DNA of 64,000 nucleotides from Gossypium raimondii (Eukaryota > Streptophyta > Magnoliopsida > Malvales > Malvaceae), in contig NC_068577.1 in assembly GCF_025698545.1 (NCBI RefSeq), positions 4,851,501 through 4,915,500 on the forward strand. The letters run 5' to 3'. Of this stretch, positions 47,835 through 58,564 are shown in pieces. Under the pieces are notes generated by a model. It did not search any database. It was given only the letters and a program-made list of their open reading frames with translations, and was not told the origin of the DNA. Position numbers and translations under genes: made by a program. Positions within the stretch are counted from its first letter, which is position 1, and every line of letters starts with the position of its first letter.

Positions 47835-50180
47835 TGTAATAGCCTATTTTTGCCCGGGGCCCAATATGACCCAAACAAAACCAAGCACAAAATAAAAACA
47901 AAACCTAAACTAATTAGCAGCCCAAATATAACAGGCCCAAACAGCCCAAATCCAACTAAACCCTAGCCCACAGCACCCAAACAGAAAACAAAAAAAAAAC
48001 CCTAGGTGTGCCACACCTAGGCCTGCTGCCTCTGCCCCCAGCCTGCCCTCTGCCGCTGTCGCGCCACCATGCCTCTGACACCACCTGCAACACGCAAAAG
48101 AAGAAGACAACAAGCAAAAAAACAAATCACAAAACAACAAAAAAATAGACATCAAGAGTTGTTTAGATCGGCTATAAAAGCCTAGATTTCAACCTTTGTA
48201 ATTTTTTACGAATATTAAGTAAAAAAACGAAAACAGAGCAAATTTGAGAGGTGATTTTTTTTACTTTCTTATTCGATTCTTTTTTTTAATTTTATTTTCA
48301 TATTTTTTACTAAATAATAAACTAAAAGAAGAGGAAAAGAGGATACCCGGAATCGCTCCGCACATCCCGTTGCCGGAGACCCTTGTTGGTCACTGAAATC
48401 GAACTGAGAGAGGCGTGGGGGTCTTCTTCTTTCGGCCTTTGGGCCCAGAAGGCTTGGCCTTCAAACGACCTTTAAGTCGGGTTTAAAAAAAAACTTCATG
48501 TCGCTCCGACCACCGCTTACGGTGGAGCCACGGCGGTGCAGACGACAGCCGATGGCTGTACCTAGGACCGGAGAAGGAAAGGGTTTGAGAGAAAATAAAA
48601 GGTTTTGAAGTTTTTTTTTTTAAAAAATGATGGCTGAAATGAGATTTAGAATTTTTTTTTTTGGCTTAAATAGCCTAACAAAACGACGCCATTTTGCAAG
48701 TGGGATTCAGGTGCCAAAACGACGTCGTTTTGGCCCTGACCCGCGACCCGACTTAACAACCCACAAGATCCGCGTTTTTTGCGGTGAATGGGCTATTTGC
48801 GCGCGGGGTCCCTCCCCTTTCGCGCCATGGTGCAATTTGACCCTTTTGTTTATTTCATTTTGGCCCCATAAATTTTATACTGGTTTCATTTTAATCCGCG
48901 CTGAAACACTGCGCTTTAGGACTAGGGAATATTTCCCGATCAGTCCTTCTTTCCTTGCGTGCGCTCTATTTCAGTCCCTTGCAGCCTTGTTTTATGTATT
49001 TGCAGTTTAAACCCTGAATTTTAATTCCATTTCAACCTCATCCTCAGTCCATTTAATTTATTTATTTATAAAAATGCTCTTTTATCATTATTTATTTTAA
49101 ATTTTTTACATTTATTATTTATTTGAAACTGTTTTTATATTAAATTTATTTAAATTTCTTTTATATATTATTTATTGTAAACTTATGTATGTATATCTTT
49201 CAAATTTTTATGTACGTAAAATACTGTTTTATATATTTTATATATATTATTTATTTTAATTGTTTTCATTGTTATTTTAGTTTTTTATATTCTGTTATTT
49301 CAGATCGTTTATTATTTATTTTGAATTGTTTTATAAATCATTTATTTTGAGCTATTATTTTCTTTAAATTGATTTATATATTATTTTGTTTCGTTTGCTT
49401 TGATTATTAATATTTGTATTTGATGTGTTGTGTAATTATTACCATTATGTGTATTATTTCGTTTACTCGTATTTTCATTCTATAGTGATTCATTCGTTTA
49501 ATATTTTGGTCGTAAATTATTTCTCCATGTTGTATATTATCATTCCATCAATGTAACCCTTCATTCGCACATTGTTTTAAACGTTAAATTAATTTTTTTA
49601 TCCAAATACGCAAAAAAGGAAAATTTTTCTATATAACGCAATATTTTGCGTTTGGAAATTCGAGAAAACGTACCCTAACGTGCTGGGTTTCGATTTCTCG
49701 TTCGACCAAATAGCCAAATATCCTCTTAAAATTTCAAAGTATGGGTTTTGGAAACCATAAGGTAATCTTGGTTTCCAGGGTTTAAAGTATTGTATCCTAA
49801 CGTGCTGGATGTGTTATTCCTTCAGAACAAGAGAATCCTAAATTCCAACCCATGTTATTCGAGTTTTTTTTAGGGATCGTATTTTTAAAACTCTTCAAAG
49901 TTTTCAATCTTCGACACTAAGACACTAATTAATCAACTAGATACCAATTATGGGCGTTACGAGGGTGCTAATCCTTCCTCGTACGTAACCGACTCTCGAA
50001 CCCGTTTTTTTGGATTTCGTGGACCAAAATCGTTGTTTTAATAAAATCAAATCGTTTATTAAAAACTTTTCGAGGTGACCCGATCACACCCCATCAAAAA
50101 GGATTGGTGGCGACTCCTGTGTTCGTTTTCATTTTCAAAATTAAAGTCGACCCCCGTTTTAAAAAAAAATGGTCCCGACA
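47835..50180 (-). mobile_element. Solo LTR 3, minus orientation
   Basis: A 2346 bp LTR; on the minus strand it runs from TGTCGGGACC to GGCTATTACA. Flanks GCATT (47830-47834) and ACATT (50181-50185) form a 5 bp TSD with one mismatch. Shares promoter layout, GAGTCGCCACCAATC and CTCGTACGTAACCGAC (plus strand) with solo LTRs 1 and 2. No internal region remains. Confidence 0.82.
48663..48734 (-). promoter_or_regulatory. LTR 3 core promoter: GACGTC palindromes plus TATTTAA box
   Basis: GGCTTAAATAGCC at 48663-48675 equals the GGCTATTTAAGCC box of LTR 1 on the other strand. Upstream of it (higher coordinates) come an imperfect site (CAAAACGACGCCATTTTG, plus strand) and a perfect 22 bp palindrome at 48713-48734 with core AAAACGACGTCGTTTT. 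In LTR 1 the perfect palindrome is instead the TATA-proximal site. Confidence 0.55.
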
Positions 50181-50869
50181 ACATTTATATAGATTTGAAC
50201 CAGATCCAATTCATTTAAAATTAAAAATAATTATTTTCATCATTTTCACTCTTACAAAGTATTTTTAGTGAAAGTAATGAAAATATTTTTTTTATTGTTT
50301 TCTGCTTTTGACATATTTTCATTTTCCAAATATTGTTTTTAAAATTTTTACTCAAACATATTTTCTTTAATATTTTTTATTTTCCAAGAAAATGAAAATA
50401 AAATGAAAATAACCTTTATTTCTTGAAACCGAATGAAGCATAATCTTCTCCATTTTCTTTGTTTTCTTGTGCTACCATTGTTGTCAAGTGAAGATATAAA
50501 GATTTTGCTCAAGATTTCATCATTTGTAAGGCAAGATAAACTATAATTATGATTACCCATAGTTTTCATTGAAAATTTTATTCTTCATTATATATATTTG
50601 CATATTTTGTCTATAAATGAGGGTTAAGATCTCAATAAAGGTTATATTTATTGAAATAACCGGTTTGAAAACAATGGAGTAGTGCTTGATGGAAATTTAA
50701 TTTAATTTTTTAAAACCAATCAGTTGCGATGTTTTTAGCAATAAATTTATTTACTTGAATTGTGTTTGTGTTTTGTACGAAGTAGATTAAATTGTTTTTA
50801 GCTTTCAACCACTCAATCTTCTCTATTATCTTTGACCTCAGTTTTCTAAAGTGTTGATTCTAAAGTGTT
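50181..50869. other. Old repeat DNA; third partial copy of a duplicated segment
   Basis: 50707-50863 matches the end of the 850 bp duplicated segment (see 52883 and 57537), from AACCAATCAGTTG to GTGTTGATTCTAA. The rest resembles 47590-47770, so solo LTR 3 inserted into this repeat. No gene. Confidence 0.5.
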
Positions 50870-51359
50870 GATGGAGCCACCTATAAAAGATTTCTTTTTT
50901 CTTCTGTTTTTGATTGCTTCATTTTTTTTGTATTCGATTGTCTGTAAAAAACAATTACATTGATATGTTTGGCTTTTATAGCCATTTACAACACTATATA
51001 TAATTTCTATTGTTCTGCTTTCGTTTCTGCCTACTTTGCCTTCTCTTTTAAATCTATTTTGCAGGGCTTGGCTAGGTCAACGGAGGCAGAGGATCCGACT
51101 TTTTGCCATTTTGGTGCAAGGTCAACAGAGGGAGGTCAGACCTCGGGACGAGGTGCGGGCGGTGTGCCCAAGGAGGAGCGGCGCACATGGGAGCTAGGGT
51201 TTCTGAGAATAAGTTTTGGTTGTGGGCTAACGGGCTGCTTAAGTTTTTTGTATTTTGGGCTATTTGGGCCTCTTTTGTAAATGGACTATTGCATTTGGCT
51301 TTTATTTATTTATTTGGATTTTATTTGTCTTGGGCCTGGGCAAAATTTGGCCTCTACAT
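50870..51359 (+). repeat. 3' fragment of a related LTR, plus orientation
   Basis: Ends CTGGGCAAAATTTGGCCTCTACA, in pieces GGGCAAAATTTGG and CTCTACA, closely matching the 3' end of solo LTR 1. The upstream part is too diverged to place. It separates the CACTA-derived sequence from what lies to the left. Confidence 0.6.
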
Positions 51360-53114
51360 TGCCAATCAACTACAAGTCATGGCTTCATATGCCTAATAGT
51401 AACAAAAATAAAGCTCTCGATAAAATTAAGGTAATAACGTGAAAGTAATTTATAATACTTTGGTTTAAGTATCATTTATATTTACTTTCTCAACTTGTGT
51501 TATTTGCAGAAGAGATTTGCTTTAGAGGCCTCAGATAATTATGTGAAGAAAGCATTAGGAAAGAAATGAGAGAGCATAAAAGTACTTTAAAGAAGGAATA
51601 TTTTAAGAAAAATATAAGCCTTAAAGAGAAATTGTGAAATGTCCAGCCGGGAATGCTGAGGTACCAATGGAAAGATGCAGTTAGATTTTAGAATGCAAAG
51701 AAAGGAGAGGTATTATGTACTTCTAAAATCTTATAATTATTTCGGTTTATAGTATTTACTATATACGTAATAATAATTTCATTATGTAGGATCGTGAACG
51801 AGTTAGAACTACAAGTAGGCAAAAACAAAAATTCACGCACACAGTTGGGTCGAAAAGTTTTGCTTATGTAGCTAATGATGAGGTATTTTGAATTTATTAA
51901 TTGTGTCAAATATTAATTACTTTCTACTAAATAATATTTTTCCTACTATATTGTAAGAACTGTCGTCTAGTCAAAAAGTTGGACCCCTTCAGCTTTTTGA
52001 CATTATATATAGAAAGAAAGATGAATCTCCTATGACTACTCAAGTTGCAGAAACTATGGTATATTTACTTAATAAAATTTGAATTATTTTAAATATTTAT
52101 CATGTTTAATTATAATGGTCTAATTTGTTGTTTTTAATGCAAATAATGCCAAGTTATGTTGCATTTGTTTGATTATATATTTCGTCTTGATTGATTTATT
52201 AGGAGAAATTAAAGGATAAAAGGGTGGAGTATGAAGCGATCGCTTCAAGTGATAGTTTTGTTACTCTGGACGACATTGATAATCAAATTATTACTAAAGT
52301 TTCGGGTCTTGCAAGGTATGGTCGGGTTCGATTTCAAGGATCTTTTGTTAACCCAACCCAATATTTTGGATCCAGCTAGCAGCAATACATGCCTTCGGTG
52401 AATCAGGCTCAAGCTGAAGTTCAGAGGCTAAATGACCAGATGGCTCAAATGCAAGCTAGCACAATTGAGCAAATTGCTCAACTTAAAGTGAAGGTAGCAT
52501 CGAGAGAAAAAGAGGTAGCATCGAGAGAAGCAGAGGCTCAAAGAAAAAATGATGAACTCCAGCTACAATTTAAAGTGGAGGCAGCAACGAGGGAAACAGA
52601 GGCAACAAAAAAATATGACGAACTCCAGCAACAACTTCAAAATATGATGAAGATGTTTTAGCAGAACTAATCGCAGAATCCGCCATCTTAGACATTTGTT
52701 TTCTTATTGTGAGAATATATATCTTTTGAATATATTTTGTTATTTCATTTATTAATTTAGATCATATGAAATAAAATGGGATTTTCTATGTTTCGTGATA
52801 GTATCATTTAGTTTTAAATTTTTGGTTGGATTTGTTGTTACAGGAAAATATGTTGAAAATTTGTTGAAAATTTGGGTTCTATATGAAATAAAATGGGCTG
52901 GTAAAATCTGCTAAAATTAGTGGCGTTTTCTCACAAACGCCACTAAAGATCATGTTCTTTAGCGGCGTTTTTATGAGAAGCATCGCTAAAAATCATGTTC
53001 TATAGCGGCGTTTTTTGCGGTGCTTATCAAAACGCCTCAAATTGTTTTAGCAGTGCTTATAAGCGTCGCTATAGGGCCAAAAATACGACGCTAAAAACCT
53101 TTTTTGCTGTAGTG
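51360..53114 (+). mobile_element. CACTA (En/Spm) element, right half, ending at 53114
   Basis: The right terminus reads CCTTTTTTGCTGTAGTG, the reverse of a CACTACAGCAAAAAAGG end. Subterminal repeats of the TTAGCGGCGTTT type occupy 52915-53100 in both orientations. Exons of an En/Spm-type transposase precede them. The left terminus is missing, so it is a broken element. Confidence 0.8.
51790..52661 (+). pseudogene. En/Spm-like (Ptta/Transposase_24 type) transposase pseudogene, 3' exons
   Basis: Exons visible at 51790-51882 (QKFTHTVGSKSFAYVANDE), about 51960-52057 (KVGPLQLFDIIYRKKDESP), and 52203-52661. The last has ARYGRVRFQGSFVNPTQYFG, then one in-frame TAG at 52377-52379, then a coiled-coil-like tail (AQAEVQRLNDQMAQMQAS, repeated AATRETEAT units). 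From memory this is the C-terminal part of the plant Ptta/En/Spm transposase family encoded by CACTA elements. A residual piece with ALEASDNYVKKALGKK lies at 51511-51568. Apart from the TAG and one phase mismatch the frames are open, so decay is recent. Confidence 0.75.
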
Positions 53115-53732
53115 TCAAGGTCATATGAAAATACAATTAACCATTCAATTGATAATAAATTTATATGTCAGCCAGATGCTTTAATTTTGTTTTAAAAGAA
53201 CTTTGACATTGTCTTTTTTTTTTGACCAAGGTATCTTTCATGTCAGTTTTACAGTTTATGAAAATTAATCTTTTCGGGGTTTGTGACAATATCTCCCAAC
53301 AATGTCATCGTTCGAATTTGAGTTTTATCCCTAGACGTGTGTCTTACTACTACACTTGATTTTAACAACAATTACCACTCCTATCAATTTTTTTTATCAT
53401 TACAAATTTGGGAATAGGGGTGTTAAGATTTGAATCCTGACCATTGGTATCAACAAACAATCTTATCATTACCGCTGTGAATTTATTGGCATTACTTGCT
53501 ATTTATTTAGACCTAAAAATAACATTATAATAATAAAGTGATTAGATTATACTAAATTAAAATAAGAAATTTATTTTTTAAACCAATCAGTTGTGATGTT
53601 TTTATCAATAAATTTATTAACTTGAATTGTGTTTGTGTTTTGTACGATGTAGATTAAATTGTTTTTAGTTTTCAACCACTCAATCTTCTCTATTATCTTT
53701 GACCTCAGTTTTCTAAAGTGTTGATTCTAATC
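52883..53732 (+). repeat. 850 bp duplicated segment, copy 1 (CACTA end plus flank)
   Basis: Starts ATGAAATAAAATGGGCTGG and ends GTTGATTCTAATC. Differs from copy 2 (57537-58359) by roughly 14 substitutions, short T-run changes and a 26 bp deletion in copy 2, so identity is about 98% over aligned bases by eye. Confidence 0.92.
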
Positions 53733-53850
53733 GTAAATTAATGGAAACTTTGAATGAAACTTTTAGACTAAAGAATTAAAAGACGAAATTCGTAAAAAAC
53801 GATAGAATTTATTAAGAGAATAACTTTTTTATATTTTAACAGGAAATCGA

Positions 53851-54085
53851 TGTAATAGCCCAATTTACCCGGGCTCATATAAATAACAAAAATAAATAAA
53901 TAATAGTAGTTAATACAGTCCAAATCACAGACCCAAAATCTAACCCAATTAGCCTAGCCCAAACCTAAACCCAATTAACCTAGCCCAGCTAATGTGCAAA
54001 CAAAGAAACCCTAGTTTGCTTCAGCAGCCGTTGCGGCCCCAGCCACGTACGCCTCAGTACGGCCGCCTCCGTACACGCTACGTTC
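53851..54085 (-). repeat. LTR fragment 5, interrupted by the copia insertion
   Basis: On the minus strand this ends in GGGTAAATTGGGCTATTACA, the 3' end of the long-LTR family. Its other part resumes at 57494-57536 beyond the copia element, then stops at the start of the second 850 bp copy. Confidence 0.65.
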
Positions 54086-54273
54086 TGAAGAATAGTGATT
54101 TTGGTTTGTAAATTCAGCTCACTTGAATTTGACTATTGATAGCAAATATATACAAGATTATATCAGAGTGTTATCTACAGCTATTCACAATTTGAATTTA
54201 AATTTTAAGTAGAATACGATCCTAAAGAATAGGAGTGATAACAAGTCTAGTTTGACTTGGTTAACTCTCAATG
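54086..54273 (-). repeat. 3' LTR of the 54 kb copia element
   Basis: Plus strand TGAAGAATAG to GTTAACTCTCAATG. The inner end reads TG where the other LTR has CA, so the terminal dinucleotide at the polypurine-tract side is altered. Confidence 0.9.
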
Positions 54274-54289
54274 ACCCCATAAGCGGATG

Positions 54290-57240
54290 GGGAAGTCACC
54301 ATCGCTTTGTCTCAAGCGTAAGAAACCGAGTTGTCGATAAAGGCTTCGTCAAGACATCGGCTATTTGATCAATGGTCGAATATAGGAGACGAGAAGATTC
54401 TTCGGCGTGCTTGGTCTCGGACAAAATGAAAGTCCAACTCAAGGTGCTTGCTACGAGAATGAAAAACGGATTCGCAGCTAGATAGGTAGCGAAACGTTAT
54501 CGCATCATACTTTCGGCGTTGTTGGAAGCTTGTAATTGAGTTCGAAGAAGGCAATGAAGCCAATAAACCTCCGGCGGTGATGCTAAAGCTCGATATTCGA
54601 ATCGTGCTTGAACGAAGCGACGATCTTTTGCTTACGAAATCCAAGAGATCGGATTGGAGCCAAGAAAGACAACATATGCAGAAGTGCTCTTTCGATCAAG
54701 CTTGTCGCCACCCCAATCAGCATCCGAAAAAGCAACAAGTGAAGCTTAGCGAGAAGAGCGAAGCACGAGACCATGATCTATTGTGCCGCGGAGGTAACGT
54801 AGGATCCGTTTCACTGCTTGCCAATGATGGAGGCAAGAAGAATGCATAAATTGTGCAGCTTTGTTCACTGCCATGGTTATGTTGGGGCGAGTGAGTGCCA
54901 AATATTGAAGAGACCCAACAACCTGTCGATAAAGCTTAGGATCATCAAAGGTAGAAGAAGTAGTGCCGATGAGGTCAGCTTGCGGCGTTGAAGGAGTCGA
55001 AACCGACGAGGCATCTTGCATATTCGCACGATGGAGCAAATCTTTGATATATTTGGATTGCGTGAGCTGCAAGCCACTCGAGAACCACGCAACTTCAACA
55101 CCCAAGAAATAGGATAGTGGTCCTGAATCCTTGAGCGCAACAACCTTCCCAAGTTGAGCAATAAACCGTTGTAACAACGAAGAGGATGATCCTGTCAACA
55201 CCAAATCATCAACATAGACCAAGCAATATGCATACTCGTCATTACCGGAATATATAAACAGCAAACTGTCAACCTTAGAACTGTGAAAACCAAACTGTTG
55301 TAGTGCATTCGAAAGGTAAAAATACCAAGCGCGTGGCGCCTGCTTTAAACCATATAACGATTTCTTTAGAGCACACACAAAATCGAGTTTAGAATGATCA
55401 ACAAATCCCTGTGGTTGTTCCATAAAAATAGTTTCATCAAGAGTCCCGTGAAGAAAGGCATTCGAAACATCAAGTTGTCGAATGGGCCAATGACGATTGA
55501 CGGCAATGGAAAGAATTAACCGTATGGTGGCCGGCTTTATAACAGGGCTGAAAGTCTCAATATAATCAAGGCCAAATATTTTTCAAGGGCTTGGAATTCC
55601 CCACCCCAATCGGATTGGAACTGCTTAATAGGTAAACCAAAGTATTTCTCAACAATAGCACGAAATTGAATGAAGCAATTATAAACATCCGATTTACGAC
55701 GAAGAAAATAGATCCAAGTATATTTGCTATAATGATCAAAAAACACCACATAATATAGAAAACCATCACTAGAAGCAATTGGAGAAGGACCCCACAAATC
55801 CGAACAAACTAACTCTAATGGTTGTTTTGCTTCATAAGTAGAATCCGAAAAAGACAATTTGTGTGATTTACTAACACAACAAGTTTCACAAAGAGATGAA
55901 CCATGCTTATTAGAAGCAGACAATTTATTGAAACTAAGAACTTTATTGACAGTGTTTGAGCAAGCATGGCCTAGTCTAGCATGCCATGTAGACAACGAAA
56001 CTGAATGACAAGCAGGAGATACTGGATCCATGGCTAGGCGATATAAACCATTCTTGATGTACCCTCTATGCAGAGTTTGCTTCGTCCGTCAATCCTTAAT
56101 CACAAAATAATCATGGAAAAATTCAACAGAGACATCATTAGTGAGTGTAAACTGAGGAACAGACAATAAATTTAGGTTAGCCTCAGGAACATAAAGAATA
56201 TTAGACAATTTGAAAGGATGAGAATTAAGAGTTAAGACAGACGAGCCAACACGAGAGATAGGTAAGGTTTTACCATTGGTGAGAGTGACTTCATCGGAAC
56301 CAGTGTACTCAGAATGAATGCCCAGGTTTCTCAATTCAGATGTCAAATGATGAGTGGCACCGGTATCAACGATCCATGGCTTGGGATTTGTTTGAGGAGA
56401 TGAGCTATAGTTTGCTGAGGGTTTGGGGTAGGACTCGGCATATCTTGGGCTAGGACACTGACGACTTGTGTGGCCACGTCCCTTGCAGTTGTAACATGTT
56501 GGATCCTTGGGCGGGGAGGCAGCTCGGCCACGACTGGAATAATTGCCATTAAACTTCTTTATTACGACCCGTCCACGATTAGCGAAGCGAAGGTCCGACC
56601 AAAAAGTGGGCAGCGGCGATGGGATGATGAGGCTCTTGAACAGTTTTCAATTGTAATTCCTCAGAAAGTAATAAGCCAAACAAATCATCAAAGGATGTTG
56701 ACTGTAGTTTTTCCTCTAGATTGCGAACGAATGGTCGATGATCAGCACCAAGTCCTCGTAAAATATGATCGACAAGATCGTCTTCAGAAATAGCCGCATT
56801 TAAAGCACCGAGTTGATCAAAAATCCGTTTCGCACGATCCATGTATATGACGATTGAAACATCGCCACGAGACAAGGCATGAAGAGAGCCTTTAAGGGTC
56901 CGGATTTGAGCCCGAGATCCGGAAGCAAAAGTTTGATGCAGCTTTGTCCAAGCTGCGAATGCAGTAGTGGTTCCGACTGCCTGAGATAGCACAGACTCAG
57001 ACAACGAGCCAAGGATCCAACTAAGAACCATTTGGTCCTTAAGAAACCACGGCTCATAGACCGGGTTAGGAGCATTGTCAACGGTCTTGGGAGGAGCTGC
57101 TGTGCCGTCGACATGATGCATGAGTTTTGGCTATATAAGAGAGGGTCATTTGTGTTTTCCACGGAGGTAATTAGAGGAGTAAGCTTGATGGTGATTTGAT
57201 TTGGCATGGAAGGTGGAGAGGAAACAGTCGAATTGGCCAT
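54290..57240 (-). pseudogene. copia gag-pol remnant with integrase-RT deletion
   Basis: gag starts at 57240 (MANSTVSSPPSMPNQ) and shifts frame near 57125. 56579-57121 holds the capsid region (AFAAWTKLHQTFASGSRAQI). A zinc knuckle CYNCKGRGHTSRQC lies near 56490. Protease WIVDTGATHH is near 56360. Pre-integrase and integrase at 55537-56031 have WHARLGH, DLWGPSPIASSDG and QSDWGGEF (second catalytic Asp), but the sequence then jumps at about 55570 to RT (DYIETFSPVIKPATIRL), so the catalytic Glu of integrase is lost. RT 54746-55423 has LYGLKQAPRAW and YVDDLVLTG. The RNase H part (54290-54745) has many 1-4 base indels, though [10 protein letters not shown] and ADVLTKPLSTTR can be read. Confidence 0.9.
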
Positions 57241-57305
57241 GAGGAAGAAAAGAAAAAAAAAAGAGAAGACGGTGATTGAAACCTTCTACTGGTAGGCTGA
57301 TACCA

Positions 57306-57493
57306 TGAAGAATAGTGATTTTGGTTTGTAAATTCAGCTCACTTGAATTTGACTATTGATAGCAAATATATACAAGATTATATCAGAGTGTTATCTACAG
57401 CTATTCACAATTTGAATTTAAATTTTAAGTAGAATACGATCCTAAAGAATAGGAGTGATAACAAGTCTAGTTTGACTTGGTTAACTCTCAACA
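57306..57493 (-). repeat. 5' LTR of the 54 kb copia element
   Basis: Plus strand TGAAGAATAG to TTAACTCTCAACA; on the minus strand TGTTGAGAG to TTCTTCA. The TGGTATCAG primer-binding site sits directly inside it. Confidence 0.9.
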
Positions 57494-57536
57494 CGTTCGC
57501 GCCTCCATATGCCGTACCTGCAAGAAGGACACGCAA
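57494..57536 (-). repeat. Remainder of LTR fragment 5 after the copia insertion
   Basis: Begins with the second CGTTC target copy and continues the interrupted LTR (GCGCCTCCATATGCC). It is cut off where the second 850 bp copy begins. Confidence 0.6.
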
Positions 57537-58359
57537 ATGAAATAAAATGGGCTGGTAAAATCTGCTAAAATTAGTGGCGTTTTCTCACAAACGCCACTAA
57601 AGATCATGTTCTTTAGCGGCGTTTTTATGAGAAGCACCGCTAAAGATCATGTTCTATAGCGGCGTTTTTTGCGGTGCTTATCAAAACGCCTCAAATTGTT
57701 TTAGCAGCGCTTATAAGCGTCGCTATAGGGCCAAAAATACGACACTAAAAACCTTTTTTGCTGTAGTGTCAAGGTCATATGAAAATACAATTAACCATTC
57801 AATCGATAATAAATTTATATGTCAGCCAGATGCTTTAATTTTGTTTTAAAAGAACTTTGACATTGTCTTTTTTTTACCAAGGTATCTTTCATGTCAGTTT
57901 TACAGTTTATGAAAATTAATCTTTTCGGGGTTTGTGACAATATCTCCCAACAATGTCATCGTTTGAATTTGAGTTTTATCCCTAGACGTGTGTCTTACTA
58001 CCACACTTAATTTTAACAACAATTACCACTCCTATCAATTTTTTTTTATCATTACAAATTTGGGAATAGGGGTGTTAAGATTTGAATCCTGACCATTGGT
58101 ATCAACAAACAATCTTATCATTACCGCTGTGAGTTTATTGGCATTACTTGCTATTTGTTTAGACCTAAAAATAACATTATAATAATAAAGTGATTAGATT
58201 ATACTAAGTTAAAATAAGAAATTTATTTTTTAAACCAATCAGTTGTGATGTTTTTATCAATAAATTTATTTACTTGAATTGTGTTTGTGTTTTGTAGGAT
58301 GTAGATTAAATTGTTTTTAGCTTTCAACCACTCAGTTTTCTAAAGTGTTGATTCTAATC
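57537..58359 (+). repeat. 850 bp duplicated segment, copy 2
   Basis: Same order as copy 1, including the CACTA right end (terminus at 57768). It lacks 26 bp (about CTTCTCTATTATC) present in copies at 53690 and 50815, which shows the deletion is specific to this copy. Confidence 0.92.
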
Positions 58360-58564
58360 CAGACACGTAAAATATGTACTTGACCTAACTATTTATAAAA
58401 AGAATAATGAGAGTCTCAACAGAATAAAAAAATACACTATGATAGCTTACTTTCTGGAATTGAGTATTTCATTGGGTAAGTAAGATACAGATACTATGAT
58501 TTGAACTCTTCATCTCTTTGATGTGATTGTAAAAGTCAAATGTTCTTGATGAGTTAGTGATAGA

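Larger units (their letters stand above)
54086..57493 (-). mobile_element. Ty1/copia element with both LTRs, internal deletion, TSD CGTTC
   Basis: 3408 bp between perfect CGTTC repeats (54081-54085, 57494-57498). LTRs are 54086-54273 and 57306-57493 (188 bp each) and differ only in the last two bases. The primer-binding site next to the 5' LTR reads TGGTATCAG (minus strand), complementary to initiator tRNA-Met. The interior has gag, zinc knuckle, protease, part of integrase, RT and a damaged RNase H. Most complete copia elements are 4.5-5.5 kb; the shortfall matches the missing integrase and linker segment. Near-identical LTRs indicate a recent insertion. Confidence 0.93.

Noticed and set aside
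48627-49010. 127-codon plus-strand frame
   Set aside because: Inside solo LTR 3 and antisense to the LTR; low-complexity start and no known domain.
54577-54849. Plus-strand 90-codon frame over the copia RNase H region
   Set aside because: Opposite-strand shadow of the damaged copia pol gene.
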